A DNA stretch of 64,000 nt from positions 767,471,330-767,535,329 of the forward strand of contig NC_081408.1 in assembly GCF_030272615.1 (NCBI RefSeq), written 5' to 3'. Origin of the DNA: Cryptomeria japonica. Its lineage: Eukaryota > Streptophyta > Pinopsida > Cupressales > Cupressaceae. Shown here piece after piece: positions 21,355 through 30,998 of this stretch. The notes beneath the pieces are model-generated. The model saw nothing but the letters and a program-made list of their open reading frames with translations, made no database searches and was not told the origin of the DNA. Position numbers and translations under genes: made by a program. The number at the start of each line of letters is the position of its first letter. Position 1 is the stretch's first letter.

Positions 21355-23120
21355 TAAGACACGCATACATGTTCTAATGTACATACATGACGCCTTTGGA
21401 TCACATAATATGACCCCTTGGGACACCTTGTGATCCTATGGGGTCATACATGTACATGGTCCTAGAAAGGGTTGAATGCATGAGTTAGAGTGCATGCACA
21501 TGTGTGATAGGCCTTTAGGACCACATTATGTCCTAAGGGGTCATATGTGATCCTAAGGGGTCACGCATGTGTTCTAACAGATGCATGACCCCTTAGGACC
21601 ATATATGAGCCCTTTTAACATCCTATACTTAGTGTATACAATATACCCCAACTACTAAGATGTTAAAAGGGCTCATATGTGGTCCTAAGGGGTCACACAT
21701 GTTCTCTAACACATGTGTGACCCTTAGGACAACATATGACCCCTTAGAACACAATGTGGTCCTAGTAAAGGCACGTCACACACATGCACATGTTCTAACT
21801 CATGGTATAATATGGACATGGCTTAAAATGGGATGCAGGCCTAATTCGGACATGTGGCAAGAAAGGGGGTCAAACTAAATTATAGGACACATGTGGCTTA
21901 AAAGGGGAATGAATTTGAAAACAGGAGATGGCTTAAGGGGATATGCGCATGTGTTCTAGAATGTACATGTGTGACCCCTTAGGACCACATATGACCCAGG
22001 CTTAAAACACAATGTGGTCCTAAAGGCCCATCACACACATGCATGCATTCTCACTCATGGTATAATATGAACATGGCTTAAAAGGGGATGCAAGCCTAAT
22101 TGGGACATGTGGAAAGAAAGGGGATCAAACTAAATTGTACGACATGTGGCTTAAAAGGGGAATGAATTTGAAAGTACATGTGTGACCCCTTAGGACCACA
22201 TATGACCCCTTAGGGTAACTATGTGATCCTATGGGGTTATACACATATACATGGTCCTATAAGGGGTTGAACGCATGAGTTAGTTCACGTGTGCATGTGT
22301 GACAACCCTTTAGGACAACATTGTGTTCTAAGGGACCATCAATTATACCCCAACTACTAGGATGTTAAAAGGGCTCATATGTGGTCCTAAGGGGTCACGC
22401 ATGTGTTCTAACACATGCGTGACCCCTTAGGATCACATATATGACCCCTTAGAACACAATGTGGTCCTAAAGGCCCATCACACATGCAAGCATTCTAACT
22501 CATGTGTTCAACCCCTTAGAACCATGTACATGTATGACCCCATAGGATCGTGCATAGTGTCCTAAGGGGTCATGTATGTGGTCCTAAGGGGTCACACATG
22601 TACATTAGAATGTGCATGTGTGACCCCTTAGGACCACATACATGACCCCTTTGGACACTATTCTTGATCGTATGGGGTCATATATGGTCGTAAGGGGTTG
22701 AACACGTGTACGTGACCCTTTAGGGCCACATATTCAATGACCCCTTGGGATACTAGGATGTTAAAAGGGGCCATACGTGGTGGACTAAGGGGTCACACAT
22801 GTGTTAAAACACATGAGTGACCCCTTACGACCAAATATGATCCCTTAGGACGTGATGTGATCCTATGTGGTCATAGGGGGGTATGTTGTATACACTAGAT
22901 GTTAAAAGGGGCCATATGTGGTCATAAGGGGTCATGACCCATTAGGACATGATGTGATCCTATGGGATCATATGTGGTCCTAAGCGGTTGTGCATCTGTT
23001 AGAACACATGCATGACCCCTTATGACTACATATGACCCCTTACAATCCATTGTGCTCCTATATGGTCATATATTAGGTCATATGGGTCAAATGGTCATGT
23101 ATGTCATCCTATAAGTTTTG
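21355..23120. repeat. dense block of palindromic CCTAAGGGGTCA-type repeats, copy A
   Basis: Several dozen variants of TGACCCCTTAGG and its complement CCTAAGGGGTCA alternate on both strands. They are separated by ACATGTGTG, ACATATG, CACAATGTGG and similar self-complementary spacers. Neighbouring opposed copies can pair into hairpins. Longer units of a few hundred bases are themselves repeated, for example the ATGGCTTAAAANGGGATGCA segments near 21820 and 22075. No protein is supported. The arrangement resembles the subterminal repeat arrays to which DNA-transposon transposases bind, but terminal repeats were not found. Confidence 0.85.
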
Positions 23121-23690
23121 GATTTTCAACATTTTCATTTTATTTTGAAAAAAGGTTTTAGTTTTACTTTTTCTACATTTTAGTTAAATTTCTATGTTTT
23201 GGTTTTTGCTTTGGTAAATTTTAACAATGTTTTAGTTTTGTTTTTGTTGTAATTTTTTGGTTTTGGTTTTCATTTTGATTTTGTATTAAATATTTTGGTT
23301 TTGATTTTTTGGGGGGTTTTGGTTTCGTTTCAAGGTTTTCAACATTTTTATTAAATTTATTCATCAACCATGAAAAAATAATTTTATAAAAAAAATAGTA
23401 TTATTAAAACCTAGATTAACATTTTTAAAAAATCCCAATCTAATCAATTCATAAAAAAAAATCATTATCAATAATTAAAAAAATAAATTTCAAACTAAAT
23501 TTAACTAATTTTGAAACTAATAAATAAATTTTTAAACTAAAAACATACTTTTCTAATGAAAAAATAATTAATATTAAACTAAAAATCAATTTTTTTAAAC
23601 AAAAAATATAATTTTTAAACTAAAAATCTATTTTTTAAAACTAAAAATTTATTTTAAATATGAATTATTGAAAAAAAGGGGTGTTGAGCA
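23121..23690. repeat. T-rich then A-rich strand-asymmetric domain, copy A
   Basis: From 23121 to about 23350 the plus strand is built from TTTTGGTTTT-type words. From about 23370 to 23660 it is built from AAACTAAAAAT-type words. The two halves are roughly complementary in composition. No gene. Copy B is at 59126-59660. Confidence 0.75.
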
Positions 23691-23749
23691 TACCTGGAAG
23701 ACTTGCAAGAGGCTTGTTGGCACCTTCTAGGGAGGGCTCCACTCCTTCA

Positions 23750-23965
23750 ATCAGGATCCCGTATGGCAAAAATAACCCCACTACGTGTTTAAAAAAAATT
23801 ATATATTTGAAACGGGATATCGTGTTGAAATGAAACGGGATCCCATTTCATTTCAACACGGATCCATGTTTCATTTCAACATGGGATCTCATTTGGGGTT
23901 CTAGGCTCAGGATCCCGTTTGGTTTTCAGCGCGGGATCCCATGCGTAGGCGGGATCCCAATTCGT
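23750..23965. repeat. cluster of GGATCC-centred palindromes, copy A
   Basis: GGGATCC or CGGGATCCC occurs repeatedly between 23754 and 23953. One instance, 23821-23860, is a 40-bp near-perfect palindrome whose left arm begins CGTGTTGAAATGAAAC and whose centre is GGGATCCC. Copy B carries it at 59811-59850 with one extra mismatch. Confidence 0.88.
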
Positions 23966-24149
23966 CTCCTATTGACTCTGGTTGATTTCCACTTTTACTA
24001 AGTCTAAAACTTCCATATTAAGTGGCCACAACTTCTTTCACTTACCCTAAGTAAAGATTCCAATAGAGTGAATGGCATGTGAATTGGAGTTCCCTAGGTC
24101 AAGTTATGAAAAGATTAGTGAACAATGGTAGATTAGGTTTTAGAGAAAC

Positions 24150-24376
24150 ATACCTATAAATAGTTAAATTTTCACCATTTTCTTGTCTTATTCACTTTTT
24201 CAATATCAAGTGTAGAGGGGTCCACATGAGTCAAGATGCCAAGTAGACAAGCACTTCAACCCACAAGGATGGAGGCCCTAAGGTGGGCTCTTGAGGAGGG
24301 TGGCCAAACACATGAGGTAGGACATCCAACTCTGATTTGTATTGAATTTTATTTTTTTTATTTTTTTTGCATGTAG
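24150..24376 (+). promoter_or_regulatory. TATA box, short start exon and splice-site-like signals, copy A
   Basis: TATAAATAG at 24153 is followed about 80 bp downstream by ATG at 24236. This opens MPSRQALQPTRMEALRWALE and runs to CAAACACATGAG|GTAGGA, a good donor-site match, near 24315. A T-rich tract ending TTTTTTGCATGTAG near 24376 resembles an acceptor. Copy B (60153-60380) keeps the same signals with two residue changes. This could be the first exon of a DNA transposon gene or of an unknown gene; the continuation is not identifiable. The product is unrecognised. Confidence 0.33.
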
Positions 24377-24399
24377 TCCTAGTTTGACCTATGGCCCCC

Positions 24400-25633
24400 T
24401 GTAAAGCAGAAAATCGCAATCGAACCCTAGTTGCTCTCCCCTCTTCCAACTCCGAGGAGAGAGAAGGGAGATCGCTAGGGTTTATGGTTTTCACTTAGGG
24501 GAAACTTTACATTCAAAAGAGGGGTTGAAACCCACAAGATCCAATCCCACACAATGCAAGATTGGATGCTAAATGAGTTTCAAGGGTTAAGACAGCAAGG
24601 TTACCCTCTTTTGTAAAGAATGTGCATAGAATGATTAAGCTAGGAATGCATAGAAAGTGAGAAAGATTCGCTTATAAACTAAGATAGGGATATAGGATGA
24701 AGCTGCGGACCTGGAATTAGTAGTAAAATATCGATACGGCGTTGTCCTGCAAATTTGAGCAAAAGTTGACGGGACGATGGCACCCGGCGTGCACACGGTC
24801 CTCTGAAAAATCCGCGAAACGAAGGGGGATCTGTTCGTCTCTGCACAAGGATTCCAGATCTTCAATTTCAGCCGTGTACCTGCAACCTACACACAGAAAA
24901 GTGAAGACGATTGGGGGGTTAGGGATTAGGGGTTTGCCTTTAGGTCAAACCCCGGTTTTGGAATTAACCAAGAAATGAGAAATGTTGTAAATGTAAATGT
25001 CTATAATGTAAAACAAGTACTAATACCTTGTTGTAAGGATGTTTGTATCCTTATGTGTGAAGGTATAGATGTTGTTGTTTGTTGTATTGTTGTATGTTGT
25101 ATGTAGCATGTAGTAAGTGATCTCCTCTTCAATGGTTGAATCCTTGTCTTGAATGCAACACTTAGCCTTGAATGGAGACTTAGAATGAATGCTTGAATGC
25201 TTGAATGCTTGAGTGTTTGAGTATCGTTTCCACGCTTTTTCCATCATATCGAATGAAAGAGAAAAATGTAGTTTATATACTTGCCAATTAGGGTTAAAAG
25301 ACTGATTTTCCCGACCTTAGGCCGACCAGGAAAGTTTATTTTCCAAATTGCAAACAAAAAGACCCAAAGTCCCATAGGAGACCGGGCCCAAAATAGGGCC
25401 AGGGACCAGGGCACTGGGCGCCATGGTCCTGGGGGACCAGGGCACTGGGCGCTCTGGTCCCACCTCCCGGGACAGCAGGGTGCAAAGGAGGTTCAGGCCA
25501 GGGTGCTTGAAAAATGCAGTTTTTAGTGTCGTGGACAAGTTTCAGGGTCTCCATTCAGGTTGCGTGTTGCGTCGCCATCGTGAAGACTGAAATGCAGTTG
25601 AAATTGCAAGTGTCGCAATTTTAGGACGCTACA
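24400..25633 (-). repeat. TR-GAG element LTR (3' LTR in element sense)
   Basis: The LTR is 1234 bp with plus-strand ends TGTAAAGC...CGCTACA. It contains the 30-bp hairpin motif at 24772-24801 and duplicated GGGCGC/GGACCAGGGC words near 25400-25450. Compared with the other LTR it lacks a short insertion near 25450. Small frames inside it are not supported as genes. Confidence 0.93.
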
Positions 25634-25655
25634 TTTAGCCCCCACTTTAGCGGGA
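25634..25655 (-). other. polypurine tract of the TR-GAG element
   Basis: The minus strand reads GCTAAAGTGGGGGCTAAA directly against the LTR start TGTAGCG. This fits the plus-strand DNA primer of a gypsy-type element and fixes the element's orientation. Confidence 0.82.
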
Positions 25656-26374
25656 GTATGTATGCTCATACTTCCAGTAAAGTACAAGGAAACAACATTG
25701 AAAGACTTTCACCACGTCAAGGAGGCAAGACACACCAAGCCCCCAGTGGACTAGGGATCTTACGACTTCGATTGACAAAGTAAAAGGGAAGATCACGAGG
25801 GAGAACCATGACTGTCAGTAGTAAGGTTCCCTCACTATGAGTCATGCAAGAAAAATACCAAAAATTTTCAAGGCAAAGCTAAGTTCACCAAGAAATTTTC
25901 AAGTATCCTAAAGGGATAGACAGGGTGTATGCCCCCCTACGTTAAAGCAATCGCACATGCCTCAACGGGGGTGATTGTTTTAACGTAGTGATACACATAA
26001 GAAATGAGAAAGGAAAGGAGCACGTTATCACAAAGATTTAGCCCCCAAGTGTGAGATAAACCCAAGGATAATAGACACAAAACACAAAGCACGAGGTGAC
26101 TTCGCTTTCCTCGGGGTCAGTATGTTGTATGATAGTTCATGTATATATCATATGTATGTATGCATAATTGTTCTTCATTCCCCAATCAAGGAAGGTCACC
26201 TTAGAAGAAGGGAACACATGTGTCTTTTGAGTCAACATGAGAGAGACCAAAAGAGATCTCAATGCTTTGCATCGTCCTCAAGTAGACAACACTAAGGACA
26301 ACAAATAGAAGAATGAGAATAACATATAGAAGAAGTAACAAAAGAGAGGAGGAGAATCTGCTATGCTAATGTAA
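25656..26374 (-). other. TR-GAG 3' untranslated region
   Basis: About 720 bp between the Gag stop and the polypurine tract. No long frame and no pol-like sequence is seen on either strand. Confidence 0.7.
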
Positions 26375-29300
26375 CTAGTCTAGCACGTCATCTACCCCCC
26401 GATCTTGCTGATCAATGTTTCGGGAAGGCAGGGAACACGCTAGAGGAGGAACATCCAACATAGCAGATGGAGCTATCACAAGATCCAAACAAGGGTTATG
26501 TTCATGTTCCAAGCCACGTTGTTCTTGTCTAGGAGCTAGGATAAGTGCTTTAGAAAATTCGTTAGATAAATGGTTATCAATATCAACAAGTTCATATTCA
26601 CTATCAGAAGCAAGAGGAGTAACATTTTCATCATGAATAACATTTTCATCTATAGCATCATCAAGATTTATAAAAATAGGATCTTTAACTCGCACAGGAT
26701 CAAGATCATCATGCATCTTATGTTTAGGAGATTTAGGCTCAATTTCCGGCTGAGGAGAAAATGGAATAATGCTTGTTGAAGGTGTTTTTGGAGATTGCAA
26801 AGTTTGAGAAGCAGTTGCTTGAGCTCTAAGACGACGCTTTCGTCGGCGTTCACGTGCAGAATGATTTCGTCTAGTCTTAGTAGGAAGTGGAGAAGATTGA
26901 GGAGGAGGAATGTTCTCATCCTTATTACTTGGGTGTTTAGGTTGTGGTCTCTTAGGTTGGATAATAGGAGAAGAAGAAGGTCTCTTCTCTCTATAAAAGG
27001 AAGGAGGAGGAACTGCTCCATATAAAGGAGGAATTTTTGGTTTAGGAAGAAGACCAAGTCCATCATGACAAGGGGGTATAGGTCTACTTTTAGAAGGTTT
27101 ATTCGGCATAGACATAGTCACATCCATAGGGATGGGTTGGGAATCTTCTTGAGGAAAGAAATTAGTTTTATCTTTCAAAGGAAGAACTTCCTTCTCAAGA
27201 ATGATAGGAATATCAAGTTTGGGTGTTCTAGGTTCACTTAAAGATAGGATCATATCTGTTTTCCACTTTTGATAAGATTTGAAAAGATGATCACTTCGCG
27301 GAGGAAGAGATTGGAATTGTTTAGGCCAAAAGTAATCAATAGGAACGCTAGAAGTTCTTTCAGCTGGTTTAAAGAAACTATGATTGACAGTAACGACTTC
27401 ACCATTATGGGGAAATTTCAAACACTTATGTATAGGAGAAGCAATAGCTTTCATGGAAGAGAGCCAAGGATAGCCAAGCTTCACACGAAATTGTTCGGAT
27501 GAAGGGATAATAGAAAAGTTCACATCAAGAGATTTGTTACGGACCTCAATAGGTAATGTAATAGAACCAATTGCAGGAGAAGAAAATGCATCAAATAATT
27601 TCACAATCACATCTGTTTTGTCATAGATCACTTGATTCAATTGCAAAGTAAAAAGAAATTCTTCAGTAATAACATTAACCATGCACGAAGGATCAATAAG
27701 CACTCCACGGCAAGGTGTATTCTTGACTTTTGCAACTATGTATAAAGGACCATCAGGTGCCCTGATAGTTTCACTAGAATCAAATGTGATGGAAGGTTCT
27801 TTAGGGTTTTCTTGCTGCTCTACAAAGTTAATCACATTCGGAGTCATAGACACAAGACCATCATATGAGAGAGAGGAACCATTGGCCTCAATCGTATTAG
27901 AGGTATGAGAAGGTAATGGATCAGTAAAAATCTGAAGATTTTGGTTAGGAGGAGCTACAGATGTGTTGCCTTTATTATTCACTCCAGAAACAGAGATGGT
28001 ATCATTATCAATCAAATCTTGAATTTTACCCTTTAAAGAAAAACATTTTTTAGTATCATGCCCAGGCTGACGATGAAAGTGACAAAAAGATTTGTTATCA
28101 AAATAAGGTGAAGTAATCTTTGCAGGATCAATTTGCCTTATAGGAGGAAGAGTAAGCACATTTTGTTCCAATAACTTATTCATAATACTATGCAATGATT
28201 CATTCAAAGGAGTATACTTTCTTTCTTTCTTGAAAAACTTAGAAATAGGAGGCACACCTGATGCTGCATTCACATTGTTATTGATGATGTTTTCATTGAA
28301 TTTGATGGAATCTCTGTTCGGTTTAAACTTTCCAAATGGTTGTTGACTGCTATCACTCTTATCACTCGGAGCCATAGGATGTGATTGTTCCATTTGACTC
28401 ACAGTCAGTTGATAATTGTGAAGAGTTGCACACAACTGTTGGAAAGAAGTAAACTCAGAAAACAGAAGTTTGTCTCGAATATCTTTTTGTAAATTAGAAA
28501 TAAAGATTCTTTGAATATCATTGTCAGGCACTAGAAAAGAAATTTGAGCATACAAATGTTTATATCTACCAATGAAATCAGTCACTTTTTCTTTAACACC
28601 TTGTTTACAATGCATTAAATCAATCAAAGTAACTTTAGGACTTATATTGTTTTGAAATTGTTGAATGAAAGCATTTGCAATTTGTTCAAAAGAAGTAATA
28701 GAATAAGAAGGCAACGAGCAATACCATTGTAGGGCTTTATCTCTTAATGTTCTAGTAAACAATTTTGCAAGCAACCTTTGGTCATAAGCAAAATCGATAC
28801 ATATTGTTTGAAAAGTCTTAACATGTGTTAGAGGATCTCCTTTACCATTATAAAGTTCTAAATGCGGGATTTCAACATGTTTAGGGGGAATAGCTCGAAC
28901 AATGTCAAGAGAAAGTGGGCTCGCAACATCAAATGTGGGCATACTAAACTTAGATTGATTCATAGAGGCAATTTGTTGTTGTAAAGAAGAGACAGTTTGT
29001 GCAAGATTGTTAATGGTCGCTTCAGTCGAAGAGTTCATATTAGATGTGTTAGATTGAGATGGAGGTGTTATGTTATTGAAAGAAGGTAGAGAGTAAGGTG
29101 GTGAGACCCTATGATAGTTAGTCATAGGAGATGATTGGACAGGAGGAACACTACAAGGAGGAATGGAATGGTTAAACGAATTGCCCCCTTGCGTCATGTT
29201 CATTTGTGAATATGTAATAGGAACACTCATTGAAGGAATGAATGAAGAAGTCAGATTGAATGAAGGAATAGGGTTAATTGAAGAGGGAGGATTGCCCCCA

Positions 29301-29818
29301 TGACTGGTGATCATAGGAGGAATGTCTTGTATAGAAGTAGCCATTATGTTTGATGTAAAGGTAGGTATGCTAGCAATAGAAGTTGTCAAAGGAGCAGAAT
29401 GGTTAACTTGAGTGGGAGGTTGCGTATAACCTAAAGTTTCAGCGCAACTCTTCATAGGCATCACATTCGAATCCACAATGTGTGCAATACCACGCAAAAT
29501 ATCAATTCCATTCTTATCACTTTGAAGCATGCGTTTTAGACCCTCAATTAAAGGAAGAGCTTGACTATCAGGGTATTCTTGAGACATCCATTGTCGAAAA
29601 TCGTCAAATTGATTATCCAATTTCGAATGTTGTTCTACAGAAACCTCATGGAGAGCTTCTTCATCATTAGGAGGATTAGAGGAATTACCCATGTCCTCGT
29701 TAAAAAGGCTATTCAAATTAGGTTCCATCTCCTCGGTAATTAAACCTCGGAAAGACTTAATTCTACGGCTTCGTCTAACGGGAATAGTGTAAGTAGGGCT
29801 TATTGTTGTAAAACTCAT
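26375..29818 (-). CDS. Gag-protease-like protein of the TR-GAG element, uninterrupted 1147 residues
   Basis: Residues 1-290 are low-complexity, rich in Ser, Pro, Asn and Thr. About 310-480 form a retrotransposon Gag domain (HLELYNGKGDPLTHVKTF, LRDKALQWYCSLP, AFIQQFQNNI), expected to build the cytoplasmic particle. FCHFHRQPGHDTKKC near 590 is a variant zinc-finger-like motif. About 690-820 resemble a retroviral-type aspartic protease domain; LIDPSCMVNVI replaces the usual LIDxGSS, so the aspartate is kept but the DSG/DTG triad is not and activity is doubtful. A proline-rich segment with a glycine motif (HDGLGLLPKPKIPP), a basic cluster (RRNHSARERRRKRRLRAQ, a possible nuclear signal) and an acidic tail follow. 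There is no RT or integrase. The start is the first ATG after the leader. Confidence 0.9.
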   Translation of the reverse strand: MSFTTISPTYTIPVRRSRRIKSFRGLITEEMEPNLNSLFNEDMGNSSNPPNDEEALHEVSVEQHSKLDNQFDDFRQWMSQEYPDSQALPLIEGLKRMLQSDKNGIDILRGIAHIVDSNVMPMKSCAETLGYTQPPTQVNHSAPLTTSIASIPTFTSNIMATSIQDIPPMITSHGGNPPSSINPIPSFNLTSSFIPSMSVPITYSQMNMTQGGNSFNHSIPPCSVPPVQSSPMTNYHRVSPPYSLPSFNNITPPSQSNTSNMNSSTEATINNLAQTVSSLQQQIASMNQSKFSMPTFDVASPLSLDIVRAIPPKHVEIPHLELYNGKGDPLTHVKTFQTICIDFAYDQRLLAKLFTRTLRDKALQWYCSLPSYSITSFEQIANAFIQQFQNNISPKVTLIDLMHCKQGVKEKVTDFIGRYKHLYAQISFLVPDNDIQRIFISNLQKDIRDKLLFSEFTSFQQLCATLHNYQLTVSQMEQSHPMAPSDKSDSSQQPFGKFKPNRDSIKFNENIINNNVNAASGVPPISKFFKKERKYTPLNESLHSIMNKLLEQNVLTLPPIRQIDPAKITSPYFDNKSFCHFHRQPGHDTKKCFSLKGKIQDLIDNDTISVSGVNNKGNTSVAPPNQNLQIFTDPLPSHTSNTIEANGSSLSYDGLVSMTPNVINFVEQQENPKEPSITFDSSETIRAPDGPLYIVAKVKNTPCRGVLIDPSCMVNVITEEFLFTLQLNQVIYDKTDVIVKLFDAFSSPAIGSITLPIEVRNKSLDVNFSIIPSSEQFRVKLGYPWLSSMKAIASPIHKCLKFPHNGEVVTVNHSFFKPAERTSSVPIDYFWPKQFQSLPPRSDHLFKSYQKWKTDMILSLSEPRTPKLDIPIILEKEVLPLKDKTNFFPQEDSQPIPMDVTMSMPNKPSKSRPIPPCHDGLGLLPKPKIPPLYGAVPPPSFYREKRPSSSPIIQPKRPQPKHPSNKDENIPPPQSSPLPTKTRRNHSARERRRKRRLRAQATASQTLQSPKTPSTSIIPFSPQPEIEPKSPKHKMHDDLDPVRVKDPIFINLDDAIDENVIHDENVTPLASDSEYELVDIDNHLSNEFSKALILAPRQEQRGLEHEHNPCLDLVIAPSAMLDVPPLACSLPSRNIDQQDRGVDDVLD

Positions 29819-29946
29819 GCACTAGAAAGAGAGAGAAGATTTTGAATTTAGAGGTAGCAATTTTCAGTAAAATCAGCCAATCTTCTAGATTTAAGCTGTT
29901 AAATGCAATCACAACAGTCTCCCGAAATTTTAGAAAAAAATGTCCG

Positions 29947-29976
29947 GGACCGTGGCGCTCGGAGTGCACACGGTCC
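29947..29976 (-). promoter_or_regulatory. 30-bp hairpin motif, leader copy 1
   Basis: The motif has perfect 8-bp outer arms, GGACCGTG and CACGGTCC. Inside lies a second possible stem, GCGCTC with GAGTGC, and a GTGCAC palindrome. Related copies are at 30569-30598 (leader) and 24772-24801 and 31371-31400 (LTRs). Confidence 0.7.
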
Positions 29977-30568
29977 TTGCAACTTTTTTCAAAATTTGCA
30001 GGGATGAAAGTTATGATGATTTTAAAGCTAATCTGAAAAAATTGAGTGATTTTACGATCTGTAGATAGGCCAAATTAAAGTTGCAATCTCAAAATTGAAC
30101 CCTACCAAGATTGTCGAAAAATGCAAAATTTGAATTTTGAAAAAGAGAGGGAAACTGAAATTTTGAATTTTATGATTTTAGAAGGAATACCAAAAGCAAT
30201 GCAAGTTTTGAAATTTAAAAATTGATTCAATTTCACGCAAAATTCAATTTTGAAAGCTGAAATCAAAGTTGTTGTAATTAAGCACTTAATTTCAAAAGTC
30301 ACAAATTGCAAGAATTTGAATAAAGCACTGAAATTTCGAATGAATGCAAACACACTTTTCAGATTTAGGACAGTAAGAACACAATTTTGACACAAAATTT
30401 CAATTTCAACGATTTTTGAATGATTAGAAGCCTTAAACCAAGCAATCACAAGACCAACTTTGACTGTAATTTTGAAAGTGTTAGAATTGATAAAATCAGC
30501 CAAAATTCCGGATTTTAGCAGGAAAATACAGTAAGATCTTGCTCCCGAAATTTCGGAAAAAATGTCGG

Positions 30569-30598
30569 GGACGATGGCGCTCGGAGTGCACACGGTCC
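30569..30598 (-). promoter_or_regulatory. 30-bp hairpin motif, leader copy 2
   Basis: Same core as at 29947, but the left arm reads GGACGATG, so two of the eight outer pairs are lost. The GTGCACACGGTCC half is identical. Confidence 0.65.
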
Positions 30599-30977
30599 TC
30601 GCAACTTTTTTCCAAATTTTCAGGGATGAAAGATATTGTGATTTTATTGCAGAATCCAAAGTTACAGCTAATTTGGAAATGTTTTGATCAGTGAAATTGT
30701 CAGACAAAGGTTGAATCAAGAGGGTTTCAAAAATTAGGGTTTTGACACTTAACCACTTAATTTTCAAAATTGAAGCACAAATATGAATTGATAATTTGTA
30801 ATAGAAGGGAAGATCTGAAACAAGCATTAACAATTAAACATTTCACAAGCTCAATTACTAAAAAGAAAATTTTAGGGTTTTATGCAATTAACCTCTAAAA
30901 TTTGCAAAAGATCAAGCATGGAAATGTAATCAAGGAATCCAATTTTCAAATCTAACCATGAATAATCAGAAAGGATG

Positions 30978-30995
30978 TTCACGTCAGGTTCACCA
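30978..30995 (-). other. candidate primer-binding site of the TR-GAG element
   Basis: The minus strand reads TGGTGAACCTGACGTGAA three bases after the LTR end. TGG at this position fits pairing with a tRNA CCA end. I cannot name the tRNA. Confidence 0.6.
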
Positions 30996-30998
30996 AAA

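Larger units (their letters stand above)
29819..30977 (-). other. TR-GAG leader with duplicated hairpin-bearing segment
   Basis: About 1.16 kb between the primer-binding site and the Gag start, A/T-rich and low in complexity. A segment of about 165 bp occurs twice (about 29865-30030 and 30485-30650), each with the GTGCAC-containing 30-bp motif. A 243-codon frame (30833-30102) lies here, but its composition is low-complexity and part of it simply translates the repeated motif, so I do not call it a gene. Confidence 0.7.

Noticed and set aside
21660-21878. 72-codon frame in the palindromic block
   Set aside because: Built from the repeat units and not conserved as a frame in copy B beyond the DNA similarity.
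21355-23120. CRISPR-like array
   Set aside because: Repeats occur in both orientations with irregular, repetitive spacers, and the DNA is plant nuclear.
24635-24865. 76-codon frame present in both LTRs of the TR-GAG element
   Set aside because: LTR regulatory DNA duplicated by definition; conservation follows from LTR identity and no domain is visible.
25281-25554. Overlapping GC-rich frames in the LTR on both strands
   Set aside because: Open on both strands at once because of GGACCAGGGC-type repeats; mutually shadowing frames.
26668-27066. 132-codon frame inside the Gag gene on the same strand
   Set aside because: Shadow of the 1147-residue Gag frame; leucine-rich with no motif.
30102-30833. 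243-codon minus-strand frame in the TR-GAG leader
   Set aside because: Low-complexity, Phe/Ile/Leu/Lys-rich, partly the translation of the repeated hairpin motif, and without any domain. It lies in AT-rich DNA where long frames arise by chance.
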